This document shows positions 9,994 to 21,342 of a DNA stretch of 64,000 nucleotides, piece after piece. The notes below the pieces were generated by a model. It saw only the letters and a list, made by a program, of their open reading frames with translations, did not search any database and had not been told where the DNA came from. Both the position numbers and the translations under genes were made by a program. Each line of letters starts with the position of its first letter. The stretch's first letter is position 1. The stretch comes from Trichaptum fuscoviolaceum (lineage: Eukaryota > Basidiomycota > Agaricomycetes > Hymenochaetales > Trichaptaceae). The stretch is from positions 5,109,671 through 5,173,670 of the forward strand of contig CAJSYZ010000002.1 of assembly GCA_910574455.1 (NCBI GenBank). The letters run 5' to 3'.

Positions 9994-12115
9994 ATGCCTG
10001 CGCCCGACGCTCACCGCGACCCACACTGGTCAGCGCCCCCGCCCGCCCGGTCCGACGAAGATAAAGTATGTGCTCGTCGTTGTCGCCCTTGCCCAATAAT
10101 GTGGCCATGCTGACTGGTCCTCGTGGATATCTAGGGTTCCAGCAGTGCGGTAACATCTCCCAAAACGTCCACAGACGGCAAGGGCAGTCCCGTTACTGAC
10201 GTCGAGGGCCGCCCTGTTCAATCTTTCGACGACCAGCCTGATCCTTTCATGTTGAAGACGGGCTACAAACAGGAGAATGAGCTTAATGAGCTCCGTCAAC
10301 GTCGGAAGACTGGCAAAAAGCTGGAAAAGTTCTATCGCAAACAGAATACAGTGAGTCTTTGTGTTGTGTCTGTGTCTGTTTTTGCCTTTCTGAATGTTTT
10401 TCGTTGGTTGCCATATCGTCTGCAGCTGATAGGATATCTACTCAAATCGATGGAAGAACACACCGAGGAGGCAAGAGAGGCTGAAGAGGAAACTCGATTA
10501 CAAGTATGTGGTTTGACGTTGTCATGATTCCGTGGTCTAACATTGTCACCCACTGCCTTCGCCTGCTCTAGGTCAAGATAGCTGTGTGGGCTAGCTTGAT
10601 CGCGAATTTTTGCCTCTGTGTTCTCCAACGTGCGTGCCTGACGCACAGCCTTGGAGCTTGCTTGCATTAACTTCCACCCCTCAAATGCTCAGTATATGCC
10701 GCCGCGTCCTCGCTATCCCTCTCTTTACTCGCAACCGGTATCGACTCTGTGTTCGATATTGGGTCCAATATTCTCTTGTTCTTCTTGCATATAAAATCAA
10801 GCAAACTTGACGCAAATAAATGGCCTGTCGGAGGATCAAGATTGCAGACAATTGGGAATATTGTATACGGTACGTACCACACCACTTAATAACCCTTCAA
10901 TACCAGTTTGGCTCATTCGTTCTCATCTCCAGGCTCACTGTATGTCCTTATTCTGTCTTGCCTCATGCTGCCTCTTACTAAGAGTGTTCCTGGCTGATCC
11001 TAAAGAATGGGCTCCGTTAACTTGGTTGTCGTCGTGGAATCTGTGCGCTCCATCATTGATCACAAATCGGGTGATCTGAACGAGTTCCACATTCCTTCTC
11101 TTGTGGCGGTCGGCGCTGCTCTTGGTGAGCTGCTTTTCTTAACTCCGCATAGTAATGAGAGAATCTCACCCAGTGAATGTGCTTCTCTTTCTTCCCATGA
11201 AATTAGGCGTGAAAGTTCTCCTATTCATCTACTGCTATGCCCTCCGCAAGAGCTCAAGCCAGGTTCGTATGCTTTGGGAAGACCACAGGAATGATTTATG
11301 GATCAATGGCTTTGGTTAGTTCTCCTTCGCAGACCCGTCATTACTTCTGTTGCTGACGTCGGGGCTTACGACATTTAGGCATTCTGATGTCCGCAGGTGG
11401 CAGTCGCTTAAAATGGTGTATGTGCCAAGCATTCTGTAATATGAGGTTAAGCTTATAGTTCTTCTCCAGTTCTTGATCCAATGGGTGCTATAATTGTAAG
11501 TCGTGGCTCAATGCAGCCTAATGAATGAGCCGTCTTCTTTATCCACATATAGATTTGTCCCTTTCTAATTTCCTTCTGTTTGATTAATCGATGATTACGG
11601 TGCATGTGCTGATTATATGCTTCATATATAGATTGGTCTGGGCGTTATCGTTGCATGGTCGCGTACGATTTACTTCCAGTTCGAACTTCTCGCGGGCAAG
11701 AGCGCGCCGCTCGATTTCACGAAGCTCATCACCTACAAGGCCATGACATTTAGTGATGAAATCGAGAAGATCGACACTGTAAGGGCGTATCATGTTAGTC
11801 CATGCTCCAGCCATTTTTTCACTTCGTGTAAGTTTCTGACGGATGCAATTCTCGATGTTATATTTAGAGTGGGCCAGAGTACTTCGTTGAGGTTGACGTC
11901 GTGATGCCCGCTGACACGCCCCTATGGAAAGCACACGATTTGAGCCAGCAGTTGCAAGATAAAATTGAGATTTTGCCAAACGTTGGACGCGCATTTGTAC
12001 ACGTAGATCATGAAACCACACATACACCCGTATGTTCTCAATCTTCACTGATTTTCTATTATGGAATGTCTAACTGATTTGTTCACTCTTTTAGGAACAT
12101 CGGAAAACGGTGTGA
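9994..12115 (+). CDS. Cation diffusion facilitator transporter, Mn-type
   Basis: Divalent-metal/proton antiporter of the CDF family, probably in the vacuole, Golgi or plasma membrane. The start is ATGCCTGCG at 9994. The first intron is 10066-10134. A hydrophilic N-terminus (GYKQENELNELRQRRKTGKKLEKFYRKQN) leads into several membrane segments (VKIAVWASLIANFCLCVLQ and later). TM2 carries DSVFD and the segment before TM5 carries DHRND. The DxxxD pattern is the one found in the manganese-transporting CDF group rather than the HxxxD of zinc carriers. The C-terminal cytosolic domain (EYFVEVDVVMPADTPLWKAH ... LPNVGRAFVHVDHE) is typical for the family. The last codons read EHRKTV. At least nine introns split the gene; some borders are not fixed. 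Family very sure, metal inferred. Confidence 0.87.
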
Positions 12116-12760
12116 TGCACTGAACGCACAAGACTGCAAATCATTCTGATACCTAACCAGACTTTATACCGACTGTACAATATAATGTAATGTTGCCTCT
12201 GAATATTATCTGCACATTATTGACCAGAGGCACCTTGACGTGGCTTTCTTGGACAAACTATGCACAATGGTGTAATATTGCTTCACGAAGGCACTTCCGA
12301 ACTAAGAACTGACTACAACAAGTGGTCTGTTTCGTGGATGGTCACAAGCGATTCACTATCTTGCGCCTCGCAAAGGAAGGTTTCTGTCTAGAAAAGCTCA
12401 GAATTATTATAAGATTCGCTCACAGCATGCCAAAGTGTTGAATTCAAGTCGTTCGCTAACTAATGTTCGGAATTCCATTCTACGCGACCTAGATAACATC
12501 TATTTTGAACAATAGAGCAATACACCTATTTTAAATACTATGAACATCTACCAAAGCCGCTGCCGAGCTGACGCGTCCTGCAGTCACTTGTAAATTTGAA
12601 GGCTCGTAGTCAGCTCAGATCAGAAAACCCGATGACTCCGCGCTACTACTACATAGACGGAAATGAAATCATATAAACTTATTATAAAGCACATGAGTTT
12701 GTGGAACCAGTAACTCACCAGATCTTCAAGTTCAATAGAAAGCAACCCTAAGAAGACGAA
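12116..12760. other. Intergenic region between CDF transporter and SDR1
   Basis: AT-rich, no open frame with a recognisable product. It holds the 3' end of the transporter transcript and the promoter of the dehydrogenase that starts at 12761. Confidence 0.5.
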
Positions 12761-13882
12761 ATGCCTACATTCACTATCATAGGAGCTTCCCGCGGGATTG
12801 GTGTATGTGGTGGTGCATAAGTCCATTAGCCACGTACTAACATATTTAACTCAACGTCTTTCAATAGCTCGGTTTCGTTAGACAAATCAGTAAGAACGAG
12901 GACAATACTGTATTCGCCATTGTCCGAGACAAGGAGAGGGCTGTCGATTTACAAAAGTTCATACAATCGAGTCCATACGGAAACGTCCATGCAATTCAAG
13001 GCGACCTTGATGATCACAGATCTTTGAAGGTGCGTTCATGCCACAGCTACACCAAAATCATTATACACTTAACGGTTGTTCATGTAAAGGCTGCAGCATC
13101 CGAAATCTCTGGCCAAACAGGAGGAAAGCTTGACTTTTTGATCATAAATGGCGCGATGTTCGTTCATGAACGGAGCGGCCTCACAATCGATAGCTTGTGG
13201 GTTTAGGCGTTTAAGGTTGGACAGCTCATTTCTAACCCGCAACATTGTACCACAGCCCAGATGAAGATACTCTTGAGAATGATTTGATGCATTTCGTGAG
13301 TACACCTCGGTATTGTTGTGATTGAGTACCACTCACCTAGGAACAGTTCAAAACAAACGCCGTCGGGACAACGCATGCGATTAATGCGTTCATGCCACTT
13401 ATAAAGCAAGGTTCGTCGAAGAAGGTGATTGCCATCTCCACCGGAGTGAGCTCGCCGCAGTATGTTGTCGCTAGTCAGTTTAGCACCAACGTGGCTTACT
13501 CGGTGTCGAAATCCGCGTTGAACATGGTCATTGCGAAGTTTGCCGCGACAGTCAAGGATGTCGTATTCATGGCTGTAACTCCTGGATTCGTGAAGACAAT
13601 GCAAGGACGTGAGCGCAGCTATGATTTCCATTTACAAAAATCTCACCCGTTGATCTGAACTATTCAGCTGAAGAGGAAGTGAATGTCATATATGCAGCGA
13701 TGACTGAAAAGCTTCGCACAGCAAATCCATCCTTCGTTGGACCAGTATCTGTCGATGAGGCCGTCCAAGAACTGCTTGTTCTATTTGATCGAATCACAAT
13801 AGCACAGTCGGGACAGTTTCTTCGACGTGACGGAAAAGAGGGCGGCATAGCAGACATCCAGCCCCAAACTGGTTCGAATTGA
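12761..13882 (+). CDS. Short-chain dehydrogenase/reductase (nor-1-like), paralog 1
   Basis: NAD(P)H-dependent reductase of the classical SDR fold, soluble, substrate unknown. The start is ATGCCTACA at 12761. The first exon encodes IIGASRGIG, the TGxxxGIG dinucleotide-binding motif. The catalytic motif is AYSVSKSALN (about 13498-13527) with the preceding serine in VIAISTGVSS. The usual NNAG motif is altered to IINGAM. The C-terminus is QSGQFLRRDGKEGGIADIQP. Five or six short introns occupy the same places as in the three paralogs at 26-30.5 kb. The closest general match I recall is the norsolorinic-acid ketoreductase-like group, a loose label that does not prove any product. It lies 12 kb from its paralogs and on the opposite strand. 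Confidence 0.85.
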
Positions 13883-14091
13883 CGTCTGTCCGAAACCATT
13901 TGAGAAGAAAATAGGCGAAGAAACAGGTGAAGCATGTTATCAGAGTGCACGATAGGCGTAAATTGCATGGGTAGATAGTTATTACGATAGACATTATGAA
14001 TATTCATGAGAGAAGCAGCAGAAGCTGACCATGAAGAGATGTAGACCACAGCCAACCAAGACACTCGACCTCCTCCAACCGGAAAACTATC

Positions 14092-16732
14092 ATGAGCACG
14101 ACAACAGCGACGAGCGCCGTGGTGCCTCCTTCTCTCCAAACGACGTCAACGGTCGGCGTCAACGACTGGCAGAAGTCATACGCGCGTGAGCGTAGTCCAT
14201 CAGTCTTGAGGACGGGAACGCGGACAAGGAAACGGTGAGCTAACACCAAGCCCGAACTTTTATGTCCTCGTGGTTGTTCGAAAGGAAAGAAGACGAAAAA
14301 AATGAAGAATTTATAGAACATTGTGATGACGTAAGAAATCGTATCCAAGTTGGTCCATGGACACACAGGGTCTCGTTTCTCTCTTTCTTGTGTCACTAGC
14401 CTCTGCTAGTTCATGCAAAGTTGCTGAAGTTGAGTTCAGTCGAGGGGGCTACGACGAAAAATGCAAATGTAGGATCCTTCCTGATACTTTATAACACTCG
14501 ATAATGTATGTAATTTAGGGATGACGATGATGATTCATTCTTGTACGGGGAGACTATTCAACCAATACCCCCTCCAGCTCAAAAGATCCCAACTGAAGGT
14601 AAGACTTTTCAAAATCATCAAGAACAGTTGACTGAGCTCCTCCTGAAGTTGCGGAAGTTGTAGGGTGAGCTTGAGTCTATAGATATGAAGTTTACAGCTA
14701 TTCAGACATGCACGCAGAGTGGACGAGAACGACTCAAAACAAGCAAGTGAAGATGGCCTAGGTGATTCAACAGGTACACCAGTGACGGACGAGGTCGACG
14801 TACCACAAGAACAACGGGTTACTGACGCTGCAGAAAACAATGAGCCAGAGGGGGAGGCAGAAGGTGGCGACGAAGAAGAGGAGGAAGAAGCGGAGGAGAG
14901 TGATGATGTGCGTCTCAGTGTTCTTCCTCTTATTAGTATCTAATCACTTTCGGTGATTTCAGGATATTGAGTTCATATTGGAAGCACCCACTCGTTCGCT
15001 TGACTTCAGATCTCAGAGAGGCGGACATAGACCAGTTCAGCAACGCACGCCAAGTACCAACGTTCCACCCTCAACACAACGTATGTCGGAAATGTTCATT
15101 TGAGCACCTACTGCTATGCTAACTGCGTGTTTGTTAGCCGCAGTTCTGACCACTGAGTACACGCCTCGAGAACGCGTTGTGCCAGCTGCGGAACCATCAA
15201 AAGGCCCAACGCCGCAATCTCTACCGGGATTCAAGGAAGATTCTCTGGGTCGAGGTTCATTTCCACCACCCGGGACGTCCTTACAGCCTAGCTCAGCAGC
15301 TCAGTATCCTTCAGAAGATGGACCAGACCCTTCAACATATCCTCCTGTACGAGCACCTCCTTCACATCCGGCCATCGACCCTTCAATTCCCGGAGTCGTT
15401 GACGGCCGGTCGATATTTGATGTCGACATAACAAACCTTGCGGAGAAGCCCTGGCGGAGACCCGGTGCAGACATCAGTGACTGGTTCAACTATGGCTTCG
15501 ACGAAATCTCGTGGGAGTTGTACTGCTACCGCCGACGCGATCTTGGTGAACTGGCGAACGTTCTAAAGGCGAACGTCCTCGGCTTTGCTGCTATGGGGGA
15601 GGAACAACTTCTCGCGCTTCCACCGGAAGTGCGCACGATGGTCATCACAGGAACGAACGCGATGATGGGTGTCGCCGCGGGGGGTGGAGGCCCTGGTCCT
15701 GGTGTGGGCGTAGGTCCCGGTATGCTTCCCCCTGGTATGGGCCCTATGGGCCCAATGAATCCTATGATGGCAGACATGAGCCAAATGGGTGGTATGGGAG
15801 TCGGTCCTATGCCTGTTGGTATGTCAGGTCCAATGGGTCCAATGGGTATGAACGGTGATATGGGTGTTGGGATGCAAGGGCCTGGTCCGGGTCCTAATGG
15901 TGCGCAAATGATGCCAGATGGCATTGCACCCGGCCAGATGCAAATGCAAATGCCAAGTGCGAATACACCTGAGCAAGTCCGACAGTCTCTGCCGGAAGGT
16001 ATGGTAGGACCGAACATGATGAACATGAATGTGGGAGACATGGGGATGCAGGTGAGTAGTCTTCTTTCATGCTCTATTATGAAGACGCATCACGTTTACG
16101 ACGGATTGGGCTGTCCAACAGGATGGGGGCGGTATGCCTTATCAACATATGCATCAGAGCATGGAAGGCAGTTTAACCCCTGTACAAGCGCAAGTTGGGC
16201 GAGGTTCCTCAGGACCACCCCCTGCTCCTGCTCCATTCCGGGGACGGGGAATGGTCGTTGCTCCTCGCGGTCGGGGTCAAACATTCGCTGGACGGGGACG
16301 AGGTGCTGGTAAGTACAGTCTGCATCGCCTTCTCTTCACTTTCCTAGAACAATTTTCTAACTTCTAGTGGGTCAACAATCGTCATTGCGTCCAGCGTCAC
16401 CGCTTCCACCGAATGTCCCCACCGGCCCAAGAAATCCTGGGAACAGGTACAAGGATCGGGACAACAATGCTCCTGCTGTTGATGGCCTCGACTACGGAGG
16501 TGGTGTTAAGGAAGGCAGTGCTCCAGTTGAGCGGGACAGAGATCGCGAACGAGAGAGGGACAGAGAGAGGGAACGTGAACGGGATAGGGATCCCGAAGAG
16601 AAGTCAAGCAGGTCAGTAATACATGCCCTCATGCTTCATTTTGTTCTAATATTTATGGGTTAATGTAGGAAACGGAGGAGCCCTCCCACCAACGAAGAGG
16701 ACAGAATGGGGAGAAGTTCCAAGCGTCGATGA
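14092..16732 (+). CDS. FIP1: Pre-mRNA 3'-end processing factor FIP1
   Basis: Subunit of the cleavage and polyadenylation factor that tethers poly(A) polymerase to the complex, nuclear. The start is ATGAGCACG at 14092. The N-terminal part is acidic (DDDDSFLYGETIQP near 14523; EGGDEEEEEEAEESDD near 14860). The Fip1 motif is clear at about 15455-15560: PWRRPGADISDWFNYGFDE followed by SWELYCYRRRDLGE. A Gly/Pro/Met-rich stretch follows (15660-15960), then RGRG boxes and an Arg/Asp/Glu repeat (about 16530-16600). The protein ends SSKRR with TGA at 16730-16732. At least six introns. The join between the small exon ending near 14466 and the one starting near 14519 does not keep frame with the simplest splice sites, so that border is unsettled. 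Confidence 0.87.
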
Positions 16733-17098
16733 ACTTTACTTTACACTCATCTCTTTTCTCCAGTGGCGTAACGTGCCAGCTTTGTCGTCGTCAGATTGTT
16801 AGCATAGTTTGTGCATAAAATTCTTGTCTTCATCCCAGTGTACTTCGTAGATATAATGTTTTATTTAACCTTTATAGTTGGTTCTCCCATGAAGAACTGA
16901 GTAAACCAGTATGTTGGTCAGTTTATACCATTTAGTATCTCTATTGACGACTGGGCTTTTAAGACGAAGGTGCACATCGACGACTCAGGATCTTATGCAT
17001 TCAATTCGTCATACTCGTCTAATGAGACAATTAGTAAGCGCATATATGCACAGGCACGCTATAAGTGTTCGTAATTTGCACACTGGCACATCCCTCCC
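16733..17098. other. Intergenic region, FIP1 3' end and oxidoreductase promoter
   Basis: No gene seen. Contains AT-rich 3' sequence of FIP1 to about 16870 and then the short promoter of the quinone oxidoreductase. Confidence 0.5.
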
Positions 17099-18516
17099 AT
17101 GCACCGCGCCTTTCCCAGAGCGAGCCAACTCCTCCGCCAGTTCTCCAGTAGCGCGATATCGAGAAGCGTAGTCGGCTCAAGAATGTCTTTACCCTCCACT
17201 ATCAAGGCTATCATTGTTCCCAAGCACGGTGACTACGACGTTATTGAACTAGGGGAACTTCCTTTCCCTAAGCAAGAGCCCAATGAGATCCTCGTTAAAG
17301 TAAGTCGCTGCCTATCTTGTATGGTTAGAATTCTGAAAAATGTGATGGCTTTATTCTAGGTAAACTATGCAGGTGTAAACTTCATCGACACATACCACCG
17401 CGCGGGATTGTACCCGGCCAAATCATTTCCGGTCCGCTTGGGCACGGAGAGCTCTGGCACGATCGTCAAGCTCCCATCAGACGAGATTGTGCTGAACGAT
17501 GAGCAGTACAAAAAGCGGGGTTTTTTTGCGGGTGGAAAGGTTGCTGTGGTGCGTACAGTTCGAACATTCTGCGTCTTAGCTATGTACTAAATCAACATCC
17601 GCGGGCCGTAGCAATACATTGGGTCCATGTCCGAGTACATCTCTGTTCCGTGGAAGCAGGTCGTCCCTCTGCCGCAATCGATTAGTCTCCTCACCGCCGC
17701 AGCCTCGCTCCTACAAGGCTTGACCGCGCTGACATTCGTGACAGAAGCCCACAATGTGCAAAAGGGCGAGACCGTACTCATCCATACCGTTGCAGGTGGA
17801 CTTGGTGCGGGTCTCATTTCAACTTTAAGCGGTACATATTGTATAACTCAGTATTACAGGTCTCATCTTCGCGCAGCTATGTAAAGCTCGTGGGGCAACC
17901 GTCATCGGTACAACGAGTACGGAGGAGAAGGCGGCGATTGCGCGCCAACACGGCGCAGACCATGTCATTATCTACAAAAGGGAAGACACAGTTCAGCGGG
18001 TTCTGGAGCTTACCAATGGCGAAGGAGTGCATGTGATCTTCGATGGCGTTGGAAAAGATACGTGAGTATTCCTAATAATATAGTTAATAAGGGAGGATTT
18101 GATTTATTGAGCTTATAGGTTTGAGTCCGACTTTAAAATGATTCGTCGCAAGGGTAGCTTGGTATCTGTTGGAAATGCCTCTGGAGCTGTTCCACCAGTA
18201 TCTCCATTGAAGCTTGTCGAGAAGAACGTAAAGCTAAGCCGACCGACGTGAGTTGCTCTGGAACTTTCCAAGCACCGTAAATCTTGCTGATGAAGTCTTG
18301 CGCCCGGGATTCGTTAGTCTCATGAACTACATCGTAACTCCAGAGGAAATGTTCAGCTACACGACAGAGCTATTTGAGCTGATTCAGAGCGGAACCGTCA
18401 AAATAAATGTGCACACCGTCTATCCTTTCACTGCCGAGGGTGTTCAGCAAAGCCAGCGCGACCTGACGGGAGGAAAGACCACCGGCAAGCTGGTCATCAA
18501 GGTAGCGGACGAGTGA
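17099..18516 (+). CDS. NADPH:quinone oxidoreductase, zeta-crystallin type, mitochondrial
   Basis: Medium-chain dehydrogenase/reductase that reduces quinones with NADPH. The start is the ATG at 17099. The first 29 residues (MHRAFPRASQLLRQFSSSAI...) are basic and Ser-rich without acidic residues, as in a mitochondrial presequence; a second ATG (MSLPSTIKAI) could give a cytosolic form. The catalytic-domain motifs GVNFIDTYHRAGLYP and LGTESSGTI are present, as is the quinone oxidoreductase signature region ending HTVAGGLG, which is also the nucleotide-binding turn. FAQLCKARGATVIGTTST and the QHGADHVI region follow. The end is GGKTTGKLVIKVADE. Introns separate six exons. The last acceptor is the TTAG before TCTCATGAAC, giving SRPTLMNYI. 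Length fits the family. Confidence 0.92.
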
Positions 18517-18792
18517 ACGTCCAAGTTAGTCCGGAGATTGGAATATAATGTAATTTAGCTTGTGCCCATTGTAAATCTATGTCACTTCTTTGGATCATGT
18601 ACTCGTCTTTTGTGAGCCTCCGGACGGTGGCAGCCGCAGAAGTGTAAAAGAGTCGATGTGCTATATGCGTCTGACATAAGCTGAGCTAAACTTAGAACAA
18701 CGAATTCAAGTTGCCTCTGTTTGTACCAAACGGACTCGCTCTTTACACTGTCTTGCTCGTTGTCGTGAACAGCGTCCCCAACAGCACAAACG

Positions 18793-20337
18793 ATGCCGCC
18801 AAGGCTTATCGCAGCGACAATGCCAGCGGTTATGCAACCGGACGCTTCCTCATACTCTCTTGATCTGCTTGCAGACTATGCGCAGACTCTCGACTCCCTC
18901 CCTCTGGACCTCTCCCGCATCTTTGCCGACCTCCGCGAGCTCGACGCCGTGCTCACGTCGACCGTTACCTCTCTCACCTCGAAAATCTATAAGCTGATTG
19001 AGCTCATCGAGACCCGCTCAGCTTCGAGCGAGGAGCGTCTGTGGCTGCTCGGAGAGATTGCGGATGAGGCGCAGAAGGTGCGCCCAGGAGCGGAGGACAA
19101 GATACGTATCGCGACGACGGCTGCAGACGAGCTTCGCGGGCAATCATCATACCTCAACGACCTCGTCACCGCCCTTCCCGAATTCCAGTCCCATCTGCTC
19201 GTCAAAAAGACGACGTACCCACATGTAAGTGCGAAGGCGTACTTGATGCCGACGAGCTATGAGACAGGACGAAGGCGGCGTGCACAAAATAACAACGCCA
19301 GCGCCGGAGGATGGCTCGGCATTTCCGATGGAAGCCCGAACAAAAAGAGGAGAGTCTTGCAGGAGGAAGATTTGGACTATGCTGGAGGAAAATCTCCGAG
19401 AAAGGAGAAGACGGGTGACGGCGGTCAACAGCGACCACGGGGTGGCCCTCGTCCAAAGAAGTACGTTCGCTGGCCCGTTGTAATTTTACACATCAACTCA
19501 CAAAATCTGCAGGACTGACCGGATACCATCGCCATCCGACTCTCTGCGCTCTATGCAGTCTCCCATGCCCGGTGCAAGCGTGCCCATCGCGGGTGGTGGT
19601 CAGCGAAATGGGGGTGCCGCTCAACGTGCCGGGCAAGGCGGTTCCTCCAAGCGGCGACCCAACAACCAGAACGGCGACAATGGCTCTCTACTAGACACCG
19701 TCCTTAATCGCAAAGAGAACGCGCATGCCCACCCGCCATCGTCGTCTCACCCGAGCCTCCCCAAGTCGGAGGCGCAAAACCATGAATCCGGAAATAACCA
19801 CGTCAGAAATAACCACGGGCACTCCCACTCCGGGCGCTCCGGAAACTATAACGGGGACGCTTCAGGTGCATTTGATGGACGTCCGGACGGGCTGGGCGTT
19901 TCGGGGGCTCGAGTTTCCTCACAATCGTCTCTTACCACAAATTTGGAGCATATGCACGAATCGCCGGCACCGGGAGGTGCTGCAGCTACACCAGCGACGG
20001 TGGTCGGGGATGGTGTAGAAGGAGACGGAGAAGCAGACAATGATGACAACAAGACATACTGCTACTGCGAGAACGTCAGTTATGGAGAAATGATTGGGTG
20101 TGATGGAGATCAATGTACCCGGGAATGGGTGAGTCTATCCGGAACTTAAAGCGTTGTCTGAGGTTTCTGAAATTGTTTCTTCAGTTCCATCTTGCGTGCG
20201 TGGGCCTTACTGCCACACCCAAAGGGCAATGGTACTGTGACGAGTGCTTGGCCAAGCGTAAGCAGCGCAATAACAAGAATGGGAAGAAGCGTGCTGGTGG
20301 CGGTGGGCGTGCAAATCAACGCGGCAATGGCGTTTGA
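18793..20337 (+). CDS. ING-family PHD-finger chromatin protein (Yng2/Pho23-like)
   Basis: Histone-reader subunit of an acetyltransferase or deacetylase complex, nuclear. The start is ATGCCGCCA at 18793. The N-terminal ING helical domain is seen in LADYAQTLDSLPLDLSR, the pattern by which ING proteins are recognised, followed by a coiled helix to about residue 130. A long Gly/Asn/Ser-rich linker (19500-20030) contains KKRR and RPRGGPRPKK. The C-terminal PHD finger has all eight ligands in C4HC3 order: YCYCENVSYGEMIGCDGDQC, then WFHLACVGL and GQWYCDEC, across an intron at about 20129-20184. A basic tail (KRKQRNNKNGKKR) follows, as in the lipid-binding tail of ING proteins. Which of the three yeast ING types it matches cannot be told by eye. 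Confidence 0.92.
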
Positions 20338-21342
20338 TGAACCGGGGCCATGCCATTCGATCGATACACACATACTTTTCTCTTTCTCTAATGCTTTGTT
20401 TATTATTTCACGCATTTTTTATTGCTCTGTTTGTATAGTAATGTCTGTTATACCTAATACTCGGATTCTTGACTCAGGGATACTTCACTCGATATCGAAT
20501 TAATACCGATGCCTCGGGGAAATCACGCTTTAACTGGACTTGAAGGACAGAGTAATGAGGACGATGCACGCTAACTATGTCCGAAGACAGACTTCTGGAT
20601 GACGAGTTTCTTGCGCTCGATGCGACAGACGACATACTGCTTCATCATGTTAGCGAACGACGGGGAATGGTTCACAGCTAGCCGACATAGCAGAGCAGTG
20701 CGTGATCCCACTTTCCTCGCATTTCGTGGGTACAATCACTTCTTGTCGGAAGCCGTTTTCCTTGGTGGGATGCAGAAGTACACACGCAAAGTCGCAATTA
20801 CCATTTGTTATAGATATGCGGGCGTTACTGGGGGCTGATAGAAGGGGGCCGGCTTGGAAGCGAGCAGATGGTGCTCGGGACCTTGAGACCATTCGGCGTT
20901 TGTACCACCTGACCCAGGCTGAACGTCGTGAACACGCGCATCTTTGAGGTTGCAGAGGGGCGGCAGTGAGCAGCTTGGAGACACTAAAGAAAGGTCGAAC
21001 TTGTAAGAAGAGGGCAAGCGTCGGTAGACATACAGTTGGTATGGTAAATGTGACAGATGTATTACACCAAGGAACGATCGATGAAATACGTGTCGAATTC
21101 CCACGAATAGAGTTGAATACAAAACTAGTGTAATGAAGTCACTCATTGTTATACCGAGTATTGCAAAGGTCAAGGCGCTCTCTATCCTATGTCGCTCCCA
21201 ACTCCAGCGTGGCATTGACCATTGCTGCTGTCTTCTACTCACCTCCTATCTCCCCCTTTATATACCTAGCGAAACCACGTTCCTTCTTATTAACACTTCA
21301 TAACCCATCTTCTTGCCTGGAAGCAAAGTAGGATAAGGATTG
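20338..21342. other. Intergenic region between ING gene and RabGAP gene
   Basis: About 1 kb with overlapping short frames on both strands (for example 20599-20838 and 20808-21242). None has a recognisable motif or convincing splice partners. It probably holds the two flanking UTRs and promoter sequence. Confidence 0.4.

Noticed and set aside
11584..12048. Minus-strand frame of 154 codons
   Set aside because: Antisense to the C-terminal domain of the CDF transporter.
15526..16041. Minus-strand frame rich in Gly, Pro and Ile
   Set aside because: Antisense of the Gly/Pro/Met-rich part of FIP1.
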